In this document: piece by piece, positions 8,534 to 17,024 of the stretch
Layout of the letters: each line of letters begins with the position of its first letter
How positions within the stretch are numbered: the first letter of the stretch is position 1
Origin: Acidiphilium sp. C61
Lineage (GTDB): Bacteria; Pseudomonadota; Alphaproteobacteria; Acetobacterales; Acetobacteraceae
DNA: 64,000 nt
Direction: 5' to 3'
Assembly (NCBI RefSeq): GCF_902712915.1
Contig: NZ_CACTIA010000005.1
Span: 1,240,001 to 1,304,000 of the forward strand
Notes under the pieces: generated by a model
What the model was told of the DNA's origin: nothing
The model's database searches: none
What the model saw: only the letters and a program-made list of their open reading frames with translations
Position numbers and translations under genes: made by a program

Positions 8534-9960
8534 TGCTTGGGCCTCATGAGTGCGGCGGGGGCGGGGGCGAGCCGGGCGGTGGACAGGACGTAGGATTCGA
8601 TCGCGATGCCGGCGCGGCGGCGGGCGACGTGGCCCGCGGGAACGGCGGCGGCGACCTCGCTTGCGGCGAAGCCAGCGAGCCAGGACGGTTGGACCAGCAG
8701 GACCCGCGTGCCGGGCGCGGCCGGCGGGGCGGCGAAGAACCGCCAGCGCGGGCCAAGTCCGACCACGGTGAAGCGGGGCGGCAGGTCGTGCGCGAGTTCG
8801 GACAGGGTGCTGTAGTCGGTGCTCGCGATCACGGTGAGATGGCGCGACGCGGCGGCGCGGGCAACATCGCGCGCCAGCGCCTTCCAGCCGGCGAGGCGGA
8901 TCGCGGTCGGGTCGCGGTGCGGGGGCAGCGGAAATGGTGCGGCGGCGGCCTGGAGCCAGACGATCGCGGCCAGCAGGAAACCAAATGCCGCGGCGGCGCG
9001 CAGCCAGGCGCGGCCGATGCGCGGGGCGATGGCGCCGGCGGCAAGCGCGGCTCCCGGGTAGAGAATGGCGGGCCAGTTCGCCTGCACCGGGCCGGAGAGC
9101 GTGTGCTCGACGAACACGGCGGCAGGCACCAGCACCGCAAGCAGGACGAGGCGGGCGGCAGCGGAGCGGTCGCGCCGCAACGACCAGACACCCCACGCCA
9201 TCAGGCCAAGGACGAGCGGAGTGGCAAGGCCCATCTGCCCGCCGACCAGCCCGAGCAGGTGGCCGGGCATACCGGCAAGATCGAGATGCGCGGAGCGGCC
9301 GCCCTGCTTGGCGAAGCTCGCCCAGCCATGCGCCGCGTTCCACATGACGACGGGCAGCATCGCCAGCAGGCCCATCAGCAGCCCGAGCCAGGGCAGCTTC
9401 CGGCGCAGCCCCGCCCTGCCCTCGCTGGTGACGAGCACGAACAGGCCGATGGCAACGAAGATCAGGGCAGCGGTGTATTTGGCCTCGAAGCCGAGCCCGG
9501 CGGCGAGGCCGGCGGCGAGGACCCAGCGATCGTCGCCGGTGGCGAGCCAGCGCGCCATCGCCCAGAGCGAAGCCGTCCAGAACAGCAGGAGCGGCGTGTC
9601 CGGCGTGGTGATGATGGCGCCTGCGTTCAGCACCAGGGTGGCGTTGAGCAGGAGCGCGGCGGTGAGACCGGCACGGCGGTTGGGAAAGAGATCCTCACCG
9701 GCCCGCCAGATCAGCAGCGTGCCGATGGCGGCGGAGAGCGGCGAGAGCAGGCGAATGCCGAGCGCGCCGTTGCCAGCAATCAACGTGCCCGCCCGGATCC
9801 AGAGCGCGATCAGCGGCGCGTCGTCATAATAGCCGGTGGCGAGGTGCTTCGACCACAGCCAGTAATAGGTCTCGTCCGGCGAGAGCGGAATGAGGCCGGC
9901 GAGAACAAGGCGAAGGAAAGTGAGGCCGCCCAGGGCCGCCAGCCAGGCCCGGCGGCTCAT
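8530..9960 (-). CDS. PMT/ArnT-like membrane glycosyltransferase
   Basis: 476 aa with about ten to twelve hydrophobic segments in the first 340 residues and a soluble C-terminal part. The acidic motif in the first periplasmic loop (SPDETYYWLWSKHLATGYYDD, residues about 27-47) is the hallmark of GT-C enzymes of the PMT/ArnT group, which move sugars from polyprenyl-phosphate carriers. A GT2-GtrA gene lies just upstream and could make the lipid-linked sugar donor. Likely target: lipid A, another glycolipid or envelope polysaccharide, not determined. Overlaps the dehydratase start by 4 bp. Confidence 0.88.
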   Translation of the reverse strand: MSRRAWLAALGGLTFLRLVLAGLIPLSPDETYYWLWSKHLATGYYDDAPLIALWIRAGTLIAGNGALGIRLLSPLSAAIGTLLIWRAGEDLFPNRRAGLTAALLLNATLVLNAGAIITTPDTPLLLFWTASLWAMARWLATGDDRWVLAAGLAAGLGFEAKYTAALIFVAIGLFVLVTSEGRAGLRRKLPWLGLLMGLLAMLPVVMWNAAHGWASFAKQGGRSAHLDLAGMPGHLLGLVGGQMGLATPLVLGLMAWGVWSLRRDRSAAARLVLLAVLVPAAVFVEHTLSGPVQANWPAILYPGAALAAGAIAPRIGRAWLRAAAAFGFLLAAIVWLQAAAAPFPLPPHRDPTAIRLAGWKALARDVARAAASRHLTVIASTDYSTLSELAHDLPPRFTVVGLGPRWRFFAAPPAAPGTRVLLVQPSWLAGFAASEVAAAVPAGHVARRRAGIAIESYVLSTARLAPAPAALMRPKQ

Positions 9961-9976
9961 CGCCCGGACCGGTCCG

Positions 9977-10054
9977 GCACGCTCATCGCACGCATCGACC
10001 TGGCGCGCTCATCGCACGCATGATTTGTGCGCGCTCATCGCACGCGCCACACCA
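9977..10054. repeat. Three tandem 26-bp repeats across a gene end
   Basis: The core CGCTCATCGCACGC occurs at 9980, 10006 and 10032, exactly 26 bp apart. The third copy encodes the last codons and stop of the GT2-GtrA gene; the other two lie in the 74-bp gap before the next gene. Likely slipped-strand duplication of the gene end; a regulatory role is not shown. Confidence 0.85.
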
Positions 10055-11132
10055 GCGTGGCGGAGACCGCGTAGTTCCAGACCACGCCGATCGCCGAGCC
10101 GGCGGCGCTGGCGGCGAGGCCGTTCGCATCGGCGCCACGATAGAGCGCGCCGGCGATGCCGATATTGGCAATCGCGCCAAGGCCGCAGACCAGCATGAAA
10201 AGCACGAGCCCCTGCCAGTAGCGCGCCCCGCGCAGCTTCATCGTGCGGTAGGTCAGGCGATTGTTCATCTCGAAATTGGCGACCATCGCGACGATGGTGC
10301 CGAGCGTCTGCGCCGGGCCGAAATCGAGCCCGGCGGCGCGGCTCGCCTGCATCGCGGCAAGATTCACGAAAATGCCGAACAGCCCGACCAGCGCGAAGGC
10401 GATGAAGCGCAACGGCACCACGCCCCCCAGCGCGCGGTCGACGAACTGGCCGGCGAACTGGACCATCACCAGGATGTCGAGCTTGCTCTCGCCGGCGGCG
10501 CGGGGGCGGAAGCGATAGGGAAGTTCGGCAACTTTCAGCGGTACCGGCGCGGAAAGCAGCAGATCAAGCAGGATCTTGAAACCCTGCCCGTTCAGCCGAT
10601 GCGCCAGATCCTCGAACAGCGCCTGGCGGAGCAGGAAGAAGCCGCTCATCGGGTCGGAGATCGCCACACCGGCGAGTTTCTGGGCAAGGCCGATTCCGGC
10701 GCCGGAGAGGCGCTGGCGCAGCGGCGAGGCGAGGCCGGCGGCGTCGCCGCCGCCGACATGGCGGCTGCCCACCGCGATATCCGCCCCTGCGCGCACCGCG
10801 TCGAGCATGGCGGGGAGGATGGTCTCGTCGTGTTGCAGGTCACCGTCGATTACCGCGACGAAGGTCGCGGAACTCGACAGCGCCCCCTCGATCACGGCCG
10901 AGGACAGGCCACGCCGGCCGATGCGGCGGATGCAGCGCACCCGGGTATCGGTGCGGGCGAGCGCGCGTGCCGCAGCGGCCGTGCCATCGGGGCTGTCGTC
11001 ATCGACAAAGATCACCTCCCAGTCGATGCCGGCGAGTGCGGCATCGAGGGCGGCGACCATGGGCGCGACATTCGGCTCCTCACGGTAGCAGGGGACGACG
11101 ACGCTCAGCGTCGGGCCGCAGCGTGGCGTCAC
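10035..11132 (-). CDS. GT2 glycosyltransferase fused to a GtrA-like membrane domain
   Basis: 365 aa from a GTG at 11132, 10 bp after the peroxiredoxin stop; another in-frame GTG at 11177 lies inside that gene. The N-terminal GT-A domain (about 8-230) has LSVVVPCYRE, the nucleotide-binding FVDDDSPDGT and the metal-binding DGDLQHD, as in polyprenyl-phosphate mannose/glucose synthases. The C-terminal part (about 240-360) has four hydrophobic helices of the GtrA type, thought to flip or hold the lipid-linked sugar. It probably supplies the donor for the PMT/ArnT-like enzyme encoded next. The Shine-Dalgarno is weak. The 3' end lies within the 26-bp repeat array. Confidence 0.88.
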   Translation of the reverse strand: MTPRCGPTLSVVVPCYREEPNVAPMVAALDAALAGIDWEVIFVDDDSPDGTAAAARALARTDTRVRCIRRIGRRGLSSAVIEGALSSSATFVAVIDGDLQHDETILPAMLDAVRAGADIAVGSRHVGGGDAAGLASPLRQRLSGAGIGLAQKLAGVAISDPMSGFFLLRQALFEDLAHRLNGQGFKILLDLLLSAPVPLKVAELPYRFRPRAAGESKLDILVMVQFAGQFVDRALGGVVPLRFIAFALVGLFGIFVNLAAMQASRAAGLDFGPAQTLGTIVAMVANFEMNNRLTYRTMKLRGARYWQGLVLFMLVCGLGAIANIGIAGALYRGADANGLAASAAGSAIGVVWNYAVSATLVWRVR

Positions 11133-11142
11133 GCGGAAAGGC

Positions 11143-11628
11143 TCAGCCGCCGAGCGACTCCAGCACCGCCTCGGCACGGCTGACGTCGAAGCCGCCGGGC
11201 TGCTCGATGGCGAGATGCGTCACCACGCCATCCTTGGCGACAAGCGCATAGCGCTGGCTGCGCACGCCGAGGCCGCGGGCAATGAGGTCAAGTTCGAGGC
11301 CGATGGCGCGGGTGAAGGCACCGGAGCCGTCGGCGAGGAAGGTGATCTTCCCGGCGGCTTTCTGGTCCTCGGCCCAGGCGGACATCACGAACACGTCGTT
11401 CACCGCGATGCAGACGATTTCATCGACGCCCTTTGCCTTCAGCGCATCGTGATGCTCGAGGAAGCCGGGCACATGCTTCGCGCTGCAGGTGGGGGTGAAG
11501 GCGCCAGGAACGGCGAAGAGCGCCACCGTCTTGCCGGCGAACAGCTCGCCGGTGTCGATCTCCTGCGGCCCCTCGGCGCCGGGGGTCATCAGCTTCATGG
11601 CCGGGAGCTTGTCGCCCACCTTGATCAT
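11143..11628 (-). CDS. Peroxiredoxin, Prx5-like (AhpC/TSA family)
   Basis: 161 aa from the ATG at 11628, preceded by AGGAGAAA. The peroxidatic cysteine is C48 in the motif PGAFTPTCSAKHVPGF, with the conserved Pro, Thr and a distal Arg (VRSQRYALV). Length and motif match the Prx5/hybrid Prx group, which reduces hydrogen peroxide and organic peroxides using glutathione, glutaredoxin or thioredoxin. No fused glutaredoxin domain is present. The gene is first in the run toward the glycosyltransferases, but the function is general oxidative defence in the cytoplasm. Confidence 0.95.
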   Translation of the reverse strand: MIKVGDKLPAMKLMTPGAEGPQEIDTGELFAGKTVALFAVPGAFTPTCSAKHVPGFLEHHDALKAKGVDEIVCIAVNDVFVMSAWAEDQKAAGKITFLADGSGAFTRAIGLELDLIARGLGVRSQRYALVAKDGVVTHLAIEQPGGFDVSRAEAVLESLGG

Positions 11629-11705
11629 CGAGTTTCTCCTGAGTTGGATACCCTGTTCGAGCCGACTGGTAGCCGAAGCCGGGGCCCGCGTGAAGGCGGG
11701 GGGGC

Positions 11706-12395
11706 TCAGGCGTAACGTTCCTCGGCCCAGGGGTCGGCATTGTTGTTGTAGCCACGGGTTTCCCAGAAGCCCTTGCGGTCGGCCACGGCGAAGGTGATGC
11801 GGCGGACCCATTTGGCGGATTTCCAGAGATAATAGCGCGGCACCAGCACCCGCACCGGCCCGCCATGCTGGCGGGTCAGCGGCTTTCCCTCCCAGCTGTG
11901 CACCAGGTAGCAATCCTCGGCCGCGAACTGGTCGAGGCGGAGATTGGTCGTGTAGTCGTCATAGGATTCGAAGAGAACGTGGGTCGCCTCCGGGTGCGGC
12001 TGCACGAGGTCGAGAACGGTGGCGATCGACACGCCGCGCCAGTGATTGTCGTAGCGCGACCAGGTGGTGACGCAATGCATGTCCGACACGCTGTCCTGCT
12101 GCGGCAGCGCCATGAACCCGTCCCAGTCGAGGGCGACCGGGTTGGCGACGGCGCCGTCGATGGCGAGGCGGAAGGCGGATTTCGGCACTTCGGGCTGGAC
12201 GCCGAGATCGAGCACCGGCCAGTCGGTGACGAGGCGCTGGCCGGGCGGAAGGCGCTGCGCCGGCGGCGCGGTGGTGCCGGTCAGGCCCCGCCCCTCACGC
12301 GACCAGTCCTGCTTGCGGCCGATCAGCTTGTCGCGGATCTGGCCGATCAGGCTGATGTCCGATCCGTCTTTGCCTTGCTTGTCCGCCTCGTCCAT
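11706..12395 (-). CDS. Cytoplasmic molybdopterin oxidoreductase, sulfite oxidase/YedY-like
   Basis: 229 aa. The molybdenum-ligating cysteine is C108 in SDMHCVTTWS, followed by WRGVSIATVL and a C-terminal RYYLWKSAKWV segment typical of the sulfite-oxidase fold (COG2041). Unlike MsrP/YedY there is no Tat signal peptide and no dimerisation domain; the N-terminus is charged (MDEADKQGKD). It is therefore predicted to be cytoplasmic. The substrate is unknown. It lies 77 bp upstream of the peroxiredoxin gene on the same strand, so redox-linked co-expression is possible. Confidence 0.9.
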   Translation of the reverse strand: MDEADKQGKDGSDISLIGQIRDKLIGRKQDWSREGRGLTGTTAPPAQRLPPGQRLVTDWPVLDLGVQPEVPKSAFRLAIDGAVANPVALDWDGFMALPQQDSVSDMHCVTTWSRYDNHWRGVSIATVLDLVQPHPEATHVLFESYDDYTTNLRLDQFAAEDCYLVHSWEGKPLTRQHGGPVRVLVPRYYLWKSAKWVRRITFAVADRKGFWETRGYNNNADPWAEERYA

Positions 12396-12463
12396 CGCCG
12401 TTCTCCTTCCGGGGTGGGGGATGATAGAGGGGGAACGGGCGCGCGGTCCAGCGCGCGATGAGG

Positions 12464-12943
12464 TCAGCGGTTCTTGAGGATGCGGGCCTTGTCGCGTTCC
12501 CAGTCGCGCTTGGCGATGGCCTGGCGCTTGTCATGCTGCTTGCGGCCCTCGGCGATGCCGAGCGTGACCTTGGCGAGCCCGCGCGGGTTGAAATGCACGT
12601 CGAGTGGGACGACGGTCGACCCCTGCCGGGCGATGGCGCCGAGCAGCTGGTCGATCTGCTTGCGCTTGAGCAGCAGCTTGCGCGGGCCCTTGGTGTCGAA
12701 GCGGGAGAGCACGCCGCCCTGATATTCGGGGATATACATGTTGAAGAGATACATCTCGCCATCGCGCTCGCCGGCAAACGCCTCCGTGAGCGTGGCACGG
12801 CCCATGCGCAGCGACTTCACCTCGGCGCCGCGCAGCACAAGTCCCGCCTCGACCGTATCCTTGATCGTGTAGTTGAAGCGGGCCTTGCGGTTCTGTGCGG
12901 CGATCCCGTGGGAGATCAGCCCGGATTTCCGGGGCTCGGCCAT
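12464..12943 (-). CDS. smpB: SsrA-binding protein SmpB
   Basis: 159 aa, the usual length. Conserved features are AAQNRKARFNY near the start, GAEVKSLR (about 39-46), and the C-terminal GIAEGRKQHDKR followed by a basic tail that enters the mRNA channel. SmpB binds tmRNA and delivers it to stalled ribosomes. The ATG shares one base with the dapA stop (TGATG), so translation is coupled to dapA, a common order in Acetobacteraceae and relatives. The ssrA gene is not in this window. Confidence 0.98.
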   Translation of the reverse strand: MAEPRKSGLISHGIAAQNRKARFNYTIKDTVEAGLVLRGAEVKSLRMGRATLTEAFAGERDGEMYLFNMYIPEYQGGVLSRFDTKGPRKLLLKRKQIDQLLGAIARQGSTVVPLDVHFNPRGLAKVTLGIAEGRKQHDKRQAIAKRDWERDKARILKNR

Positions 12944-13821
12944 CAGGCGATCAGCCCGAGCCCGGTCATCGCGGCCCGCATCTGCGCCTTCGTCGCCTCG
13001 GCCAGCGGGGCGAGCGGCAGGCGGCAGAATTCCGAGCCGAAGCCGAGCAGCGAGGCGGCATATTTCGCCGGGGCGGGATTGCTCTCGGCGAACATCGCAT
13101 CGTGCAGCGGCAGCAGGCGGGACTGGATCGCCATCGCCGCCTTCAGGTCGCCGGCCCGCCACGCCGCCTGCATCTCGGCGCAGAGGCGCGGGGCGATGTT
13201 GGCGGTCACCGAAATACAGCCGACCCCGCCAGAGGCGAGGAAGGCGAGTGCGGTGTGATCCTCGCCCGAGAGCTGGCAGAACGACGCGCCACAGGCGGCG
13301 GCGGTATGCAGCGGCCGGGTGAGGCTCGCGGTCGCGTCCTTCACGCCGACGATGTTGGGGTGCCGGGCGAGGCGCGCCATCGTCGCCACGCTCATGTCGA
13401 TCACCGAGCGGGGCGGGATATTGTAGATGATCAGCGGAATGCCGATCGCATCGGCAACCGCGGTGAAGTGGCGGAACAGCCCGTCCTGCGTCGGCTTGTT
13501 GTAATACGGGGTGACGACGAGAACGCCATCGGCGCCGACGGATTCGGCGTGCTTCGCCAGGCCGATCGCCTCGCGCGTGGCGTTCGAGCCGGCGCCAGCG
13601 ATCACCGGAACGCGTTTCCTCGCCACCTCGATGGTAATTTCGACCACACGCTTGTGCTCGTCATGGCTGAGCGTGGGAGATTCGCCGGTGGTGCCGACCG
13701 GGACGAGGCCATTGGTGCCCTCGGCGATCTGCCATTCGATGAAACGTTCGAGCGCTGCCTCGTCGATGCGACCGTCTTCGTGCATCGGGGTAACCAGCGC
13801 GACCAGTGAGCCGTGAAACAT
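12943..13821 (-). CDS. dapA: 4-hydroxy-tetrahydrodipicolinate synthase
   Basis: 292 aa, standard length. The catalytic lysine is K161 (VGVKDAT), with Y133 and R138 in [10 protein letters not shown] and the GTTGE motif at 43-47. It condenses pyruvate with aspartate semialdehyde in the lysine and diaminopimelate pathway. The start at 13821 ([13 protein letters not shown]) matches the family. It is transcribed away from the divergent lytic transglycosylase gene, 91 bp apart, so that gap must hold promoters for both directions. Confidence 0.98.
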   Translation of the reverse strand: MFHGSLVALVTPMHEDGRIDEAALERFIEWQIAEGTNGLVPVGTTGESPTLSHDEHKRVVEITIEVARKRVPVIAGAGSNATREAIGLAKHAESVGADGVLVVTPYYNKPTQDGLFRHFTAVADAIGIPLIIYNIPPRSVIDMSVATMARLARHPNIVGVKDATASLTRPLHTAAACGASFCQLSGEDHTALAFLASGGVGCISVTANIAPRLCAEMQAAWRAGDLKAAMAIQSRLLPLHDAMFAESNPAPAKYAASLLGFGSEFCRLPLAPLAEATKAQMRAAMTGLGLIA

Positions 13822-13912
13822 TGTAATCTCCGTGAGTGGACGTAACCTATTCGCAGCATTCGGCGGCGACAAGGTATGGGAGCGCGGGAGCAGTCCTGCT
13901 ATTGATTCGGGC

Positions 13913-15943
13913 ATGATCCGGATGCTGCTGCTGACGTCACTGCTCGCTCTCGGCGCCGCACCCGCGCCGCTGGGCGCGATCGCCATCGCCGCCCCGCTGC
14001 AGCCCGACCCCGCCCTCGCCCGGATCATGAACGACATCCGCGCCAATCACTGGACCGAGGCCGAAACCCTCGCCGCCGCGGAGCCGGACCGGCTGGTGGC
14101 GCGGCTGGTGACCTTCTACCGGCTGCTCGACCCCGGGGCGGCGAACGAGACCGAGATCGCCGCGTTCATGGCGAAATATCCGGACTGGCCGGAGCAGGGG
14201 ATCCTTGCCCGCCGATGGAATGAGGCGCTGGCCGCCGACCCGGACGACGCCACGGTGCGGCGCGAATGCAGCACCCGGCTACCCGAAACCGCCGCCGCCA
14301 ATGCGCGCTGCGCCGCAGCCATCGACAAGGTGGCCCCGCGCGAGGCGGCCCGCTTCGCCCGGCGCGCCTGGATCGAGGGCTTCGACAGCCCGGCCAGTGC
14401 GGCGATTTTCGAGGCCAAATACGGCGCGCTGCTGACGCCGGAGACGAACTGGGCGCGATTCTCACGCCTCGCCATCGCTGGAAAACTGAACATGGCGACC
14501 ATGCTGCTCGGCCAGTTGCCGGCCGGCAAGCTAGCCACCGCCCATGCCTTCATCGCGTTCGCACATGGCGCCACGCGGGCACAGCCGGCGGTAGCGGCGC
14601 TGACCACGACCGAGCGGGCGACGCCGTTCCTGTTCTTTGCCGAACTCGCCGCCGCGCCCGACCAGGCCGCGCGGCTCGCGCTGTGGCAGGCGCTGGGCGC
14701 GGATGCGGCAAAGCAGGCGACGGGGCTGGCGCGTGCGCTGCTCTGGCGGCGACGGGAGAGTTTCGCGCGCGACCTGCTCGCTGCCGGCGATGCGAAGGAC
14801 GCCTATGCGCTGGTCGCCGCCGGGCAGCCGCCGGGCGAGGATTCACGGGCCAGCCGCGATTTCCTCGCCGGGTTCATTGCCCTGCGCATGCTGCACGACC
14901 CGGCCGAGGCGCGGCCCTGGTTCGTCAAGTTGCAGGGGCTCTCAACCGCGGTGATCACCCGTGCCCGTGCCTTCTACTGGCTGGCGCAGACCGAGAGCGG
15001 CCGGACGGCGCGGGCCGACCTGCTGCGCGCCGCCGCCTATCCGGATACGTTCTATGGCCAGTTGGCGGCGCTTCAGGCGGGCGAAACGCCGACGCAGTTG
15101 GCGGCACGACTGCGCGTCCTCGGCGAGCCGCGGCTGACGGCGGGACAGGCCTCCGCCTTCGCCGCCCGCGAATTGCCGCAAGCAGCGGTCCTGCTCGCCG
15201 AAATGGGCGCGCCGCGCCGGGCCCGCGCCTTCCTGCTGCGCATGGCCGAACTCAGCCCGGGGCTTGTCGACCGCTATCTCGACGCCCGGCTCGCCGACGG
15301 GATCGGCCAGGTTTCGGCCTCGGTCATGGTGGCGCGGATGGCAGGAACAGCGGGAGACATGCTGGTGCGTATCGGCTGGCCGATCCCGCCGGGGCTGCTG
15401 CCGGCACGCGGCCAGCCGCGCATCGAGCCCACCGCGGCAACCGTTCCGCCGCCCCCGCCGCCGCCGCCGCGCAGCGCGATCCTGTCGCTGATCCGCCAGG
15501 AAAGCAGTTTCGATCCCCGCGTGGTCAGCCCCTCCGGCGCCGCAGGGCTGATGCAGCTGATGCCGGGAACGGCACGGCAGGTGGCGCAGCGCTCCGGTCT
15601 CGCCCTGCCGCCGGGCGCGCTGCTCGATGATCCGTCGCGGAACATTGCGCTCGGTTCCGCCTATTTTGCCCATCTGCTCCAGCGCTTCGGCGATTGCCTG
15701 CCGCTCGCGATCGCAGCCTATAATGGCGGGCCCGGCAACGTGACGAAATGGATCGCCGCCAATGGCGATCCGCGCATGCCGAAGGCGGAAGGCGGGGTCG
15801 ACCTCGTGACCTGGATCGAGGAGATCCCGTTCGGGGAGACGCGCAACTATGTGGAACGGGTGACGGAGGGGATCGTGATCTATCGCGCGCTGGAGGGAGA
15901 GCCGGCGACCGACCCGGTGGTACGGTGGACCGCGTCGCGGTGA
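13913..15943 (+). CDS. Soluble lytic murein transglycosylase (Slt70-like, GH23)
   Basis: 676 aa. An N-terminal signal peptide ([21 protein letters not shown]) is followed by a long alpha-helical superhelical region (about 40-500) and a GH23 catalytic domain. The catalytic glutamate is E530 in [13 protein letters not shown], followed by [14 protein letters not shown] and [10 protein letters not shown] run of eight prolines (about 510-518) links the two parts. The enzyme cleaves peptidoglycan with 1,6-anhydromuramic acid formation in the periplasm. The stop overlaps the following pgpA start (GTGA), giving a coupled run slt-pgpA-cinA. Confidence 0.95.
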   Translation: MIRMLLLTSLLALGAAPAPLGAIAIAAPLQPDPALARIMNDIRANHWTEAETLAAAEPDRLVARLVTFYRLLDPGAANETEIAAFMAKYPDWPEQGILARRWNEALAADPDDATVRRECSTRLPETAAANARCAAAIDKVAPREAARFARRAWIEGFDSPASAAIFEAKYGALLTPETNWARFSRLAIAGKLNMATMLLGQLPAGKLATAHAFIAFAHGATRAQPAVAALTTTERATPFLFFAELAAAPDQAARLALWQALGADAAKQATGLARALLWRRRESFARDLLAAGDAKDAYALVAAGQPPGEDSRASRDFLAGFIALRMLHDPAEARPWFVKLQGLSTAVITRARAFYWLAQTESGRTARADLLRAAAYPDTFYGQLAALQAGETPTQLAARLRVLGEPRLTAGQASAFAARELPQAAVLLAEMGAPRRARAFLLRMAELSPGLVDRYLDARLADGIGQVSASVMVARMAGTAGDMLVRIGWPIPPGLLPARGQPRIEPTAATVPPPPPPPPRSAILSLIRQESSFDPRVVSPSGAAGLMQLMPGTARQVAQRSGLALPPGALLDDPSRNIALGSAYFAHLLQRFGDCLPLAIAAYNGGPGNVTKWIAANGDPRMPKAEGGVDLVTWIEEIPFGETRNYVERVTEGIVIYRALEGEPATDPVVRWTASR

Positions 15944-16407
15944 GCGCCACGACTGTGCTGGGCCGTGCGCTGGCCTCGGGCCTCGGCGTCGGCTTCGTGC
16001 CGCGCGCGCCGGGCACCGCCGGCGCGCTGCTCGGCCTGCTCCTTGGCTGCGTGCTCTACAGCCACGGCATCGGCGCGCTCGCCGGCGGGATCGTGGTGTC
16101 CAGCGCCGCGGGGCTGATTGCGATCCCCGGAACCGGCATGGCGCGGCGCGATCCCGGCTGGATCGTGATCGACGAGATCGCAGGCCAGATGATCGCCCTG
16201 CTCGGCCTGCCCTGGCTGACTGGCTCGGGCGTGCTGCTCGCCTTCCTGCTGTTTCGGCTCTTCGATATCCGCAAGCCCTGGCCGATCAGCCTCGCCGATG
16301 CCCGGCACGACGCGCTCGGGATCATGGCTGATGACTGGATCGCCGGAGCCTTCGCGGCGATCGTGCTCGTGATCCTGCGCTTCATCTGGCCGGGAACGGG
16401 GCTGTGA
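15940..16407 (+). CDS. pgpA: Phosphatidylglycerophosphatase A
   Basis: 155 aa from the GTG at 15940, which overlaps the previous stop by 4 bp; a second GTG at 15925 is in frame and would add five residues. Motifs are PRAPGTAGALLG near the start, VIDEIAGQMIAL and FDIRKPWPI, with three to four membrane helices. It dephosphorylates phosphatidylglycerol phosphate to phosphatidylglycerol in the inner membrane. Both ends overlap neighbours by 4 bp, so expression is tied to slt and the cinA-type gene. Confidence 0.95.
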   Translation: MSATTVLGRALASGLGVGFVPRAPGTAGALLGLLLGCVLYSHGIGALAGGIVVSSAAGLIAIPGTGMARRDPGWIVIDEIAGQMIALLGLPWLTGSGVLLAFLLFRLFDIRKPWPISLADARHDALGIMADDWIAGAFAAIVLVILRFIWPGTGL

Positions 16408-16877
16408 ACCAGAAAGCGGCGCTGGTGATCGAGCGCGCGAAGCAGGCGCAACGCACGGTCGCGACGGCGGAAAGCTGCACGGGTGGGATGATCGCCGCGG
16501 CATTGACCGACATTGCCGGCGCTTCCGCCGTGTTCGGCTACGGCTTCGTCAGCTACGCGAACGAGGCAAAAGCGACAATGCTCGGCGTCTCCCCCGCGCT
16601 GATCGCGCGGGATGGAGCGGTGAGCGAGACGGTGGCGCGGGCAATGGCCGAAGGTGCGCTGGCCCGCGCGACGGCTGACCTTGCGGTGGCGGTGACCGGC
16701 ATTGCCGGGCCGGAGGGCGGGACGGTGGAAAAGCCGGTCGGCACGGTCTGGTTCGGCGTTGCGCGCAAGGATGGCGTGACGCTGGCCGAACGGCGCGTCT
16801 TCGCCGGCAACCGGGCCGCGGTGCGGCGGGCGACAGTCGACCACGCGCTCGACCTGCTGGCCGCTTCGTTGGGATGA
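16404..16877 (+). CDS. CinA C-terminal-type nicotinamide-nucleotide amidase (PncC)
   Basis: 157 aa from the GTG at 16404, overlapping pgpA by 4 bp (GTGA). It is the stand-alone amidase domain without the N-terminal CinA/MoaB part. Motifs are TAESCTGGMIAAALTDIAGAS (about 20-40) with the catalytic serine, and AVTGIAGPEGG. The family deamidates NMN to nicotinate mononucleotide in the pyridine nucleotide cycle. Adjacent pgpA-cinA pairs are common in alphaproteobacteria. Last gene of the coupled run. Confidence 0.95.
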   Translation: MNQKAALVIERAKQAQRTVATAESCTGGMIAAALTDIAGASAVFGYGFVSYANEAKATMLGVSPALIARDGAVSETVARAMAEGALARATADLAVAVTGIAGPEGGTVEKPVGTVWFGVARKDGVTLAERRVFAGNRAAVRRATVDHALDLLAASLG

Positions 16878-17024
16878 AGCCGTCCAGTTAACCCTTGCTT
16901 AATCAACTCATCCCATATTTGGACAATTCCGCTGCGTGAGGCGGTGGTTATCGTTATTGGCAGGGTATGGATGCGGCCATCCAGGCAGGCCGGGTTCACG
17001 ACATCGTACGGAGACTGAAACGGG

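Noticed and set aside
8534..9343. N-terminal extension of the dehydratase frame by about 270 residues.
   Set aside because: The extra part is Arg/Pro/Ala-rich shadow of the PMT-like glycosyltransferase gene; the ATG at 8533 overlaps that gene's stop in the usual ATGA manner.
15420..15480. Run of proline codons in the lytic transglycosylase as a simple-sequence repeat or frameshift site.
   Set aside because: The frame continues without break into an intact catalytic domain, so it is an ordinary linker.
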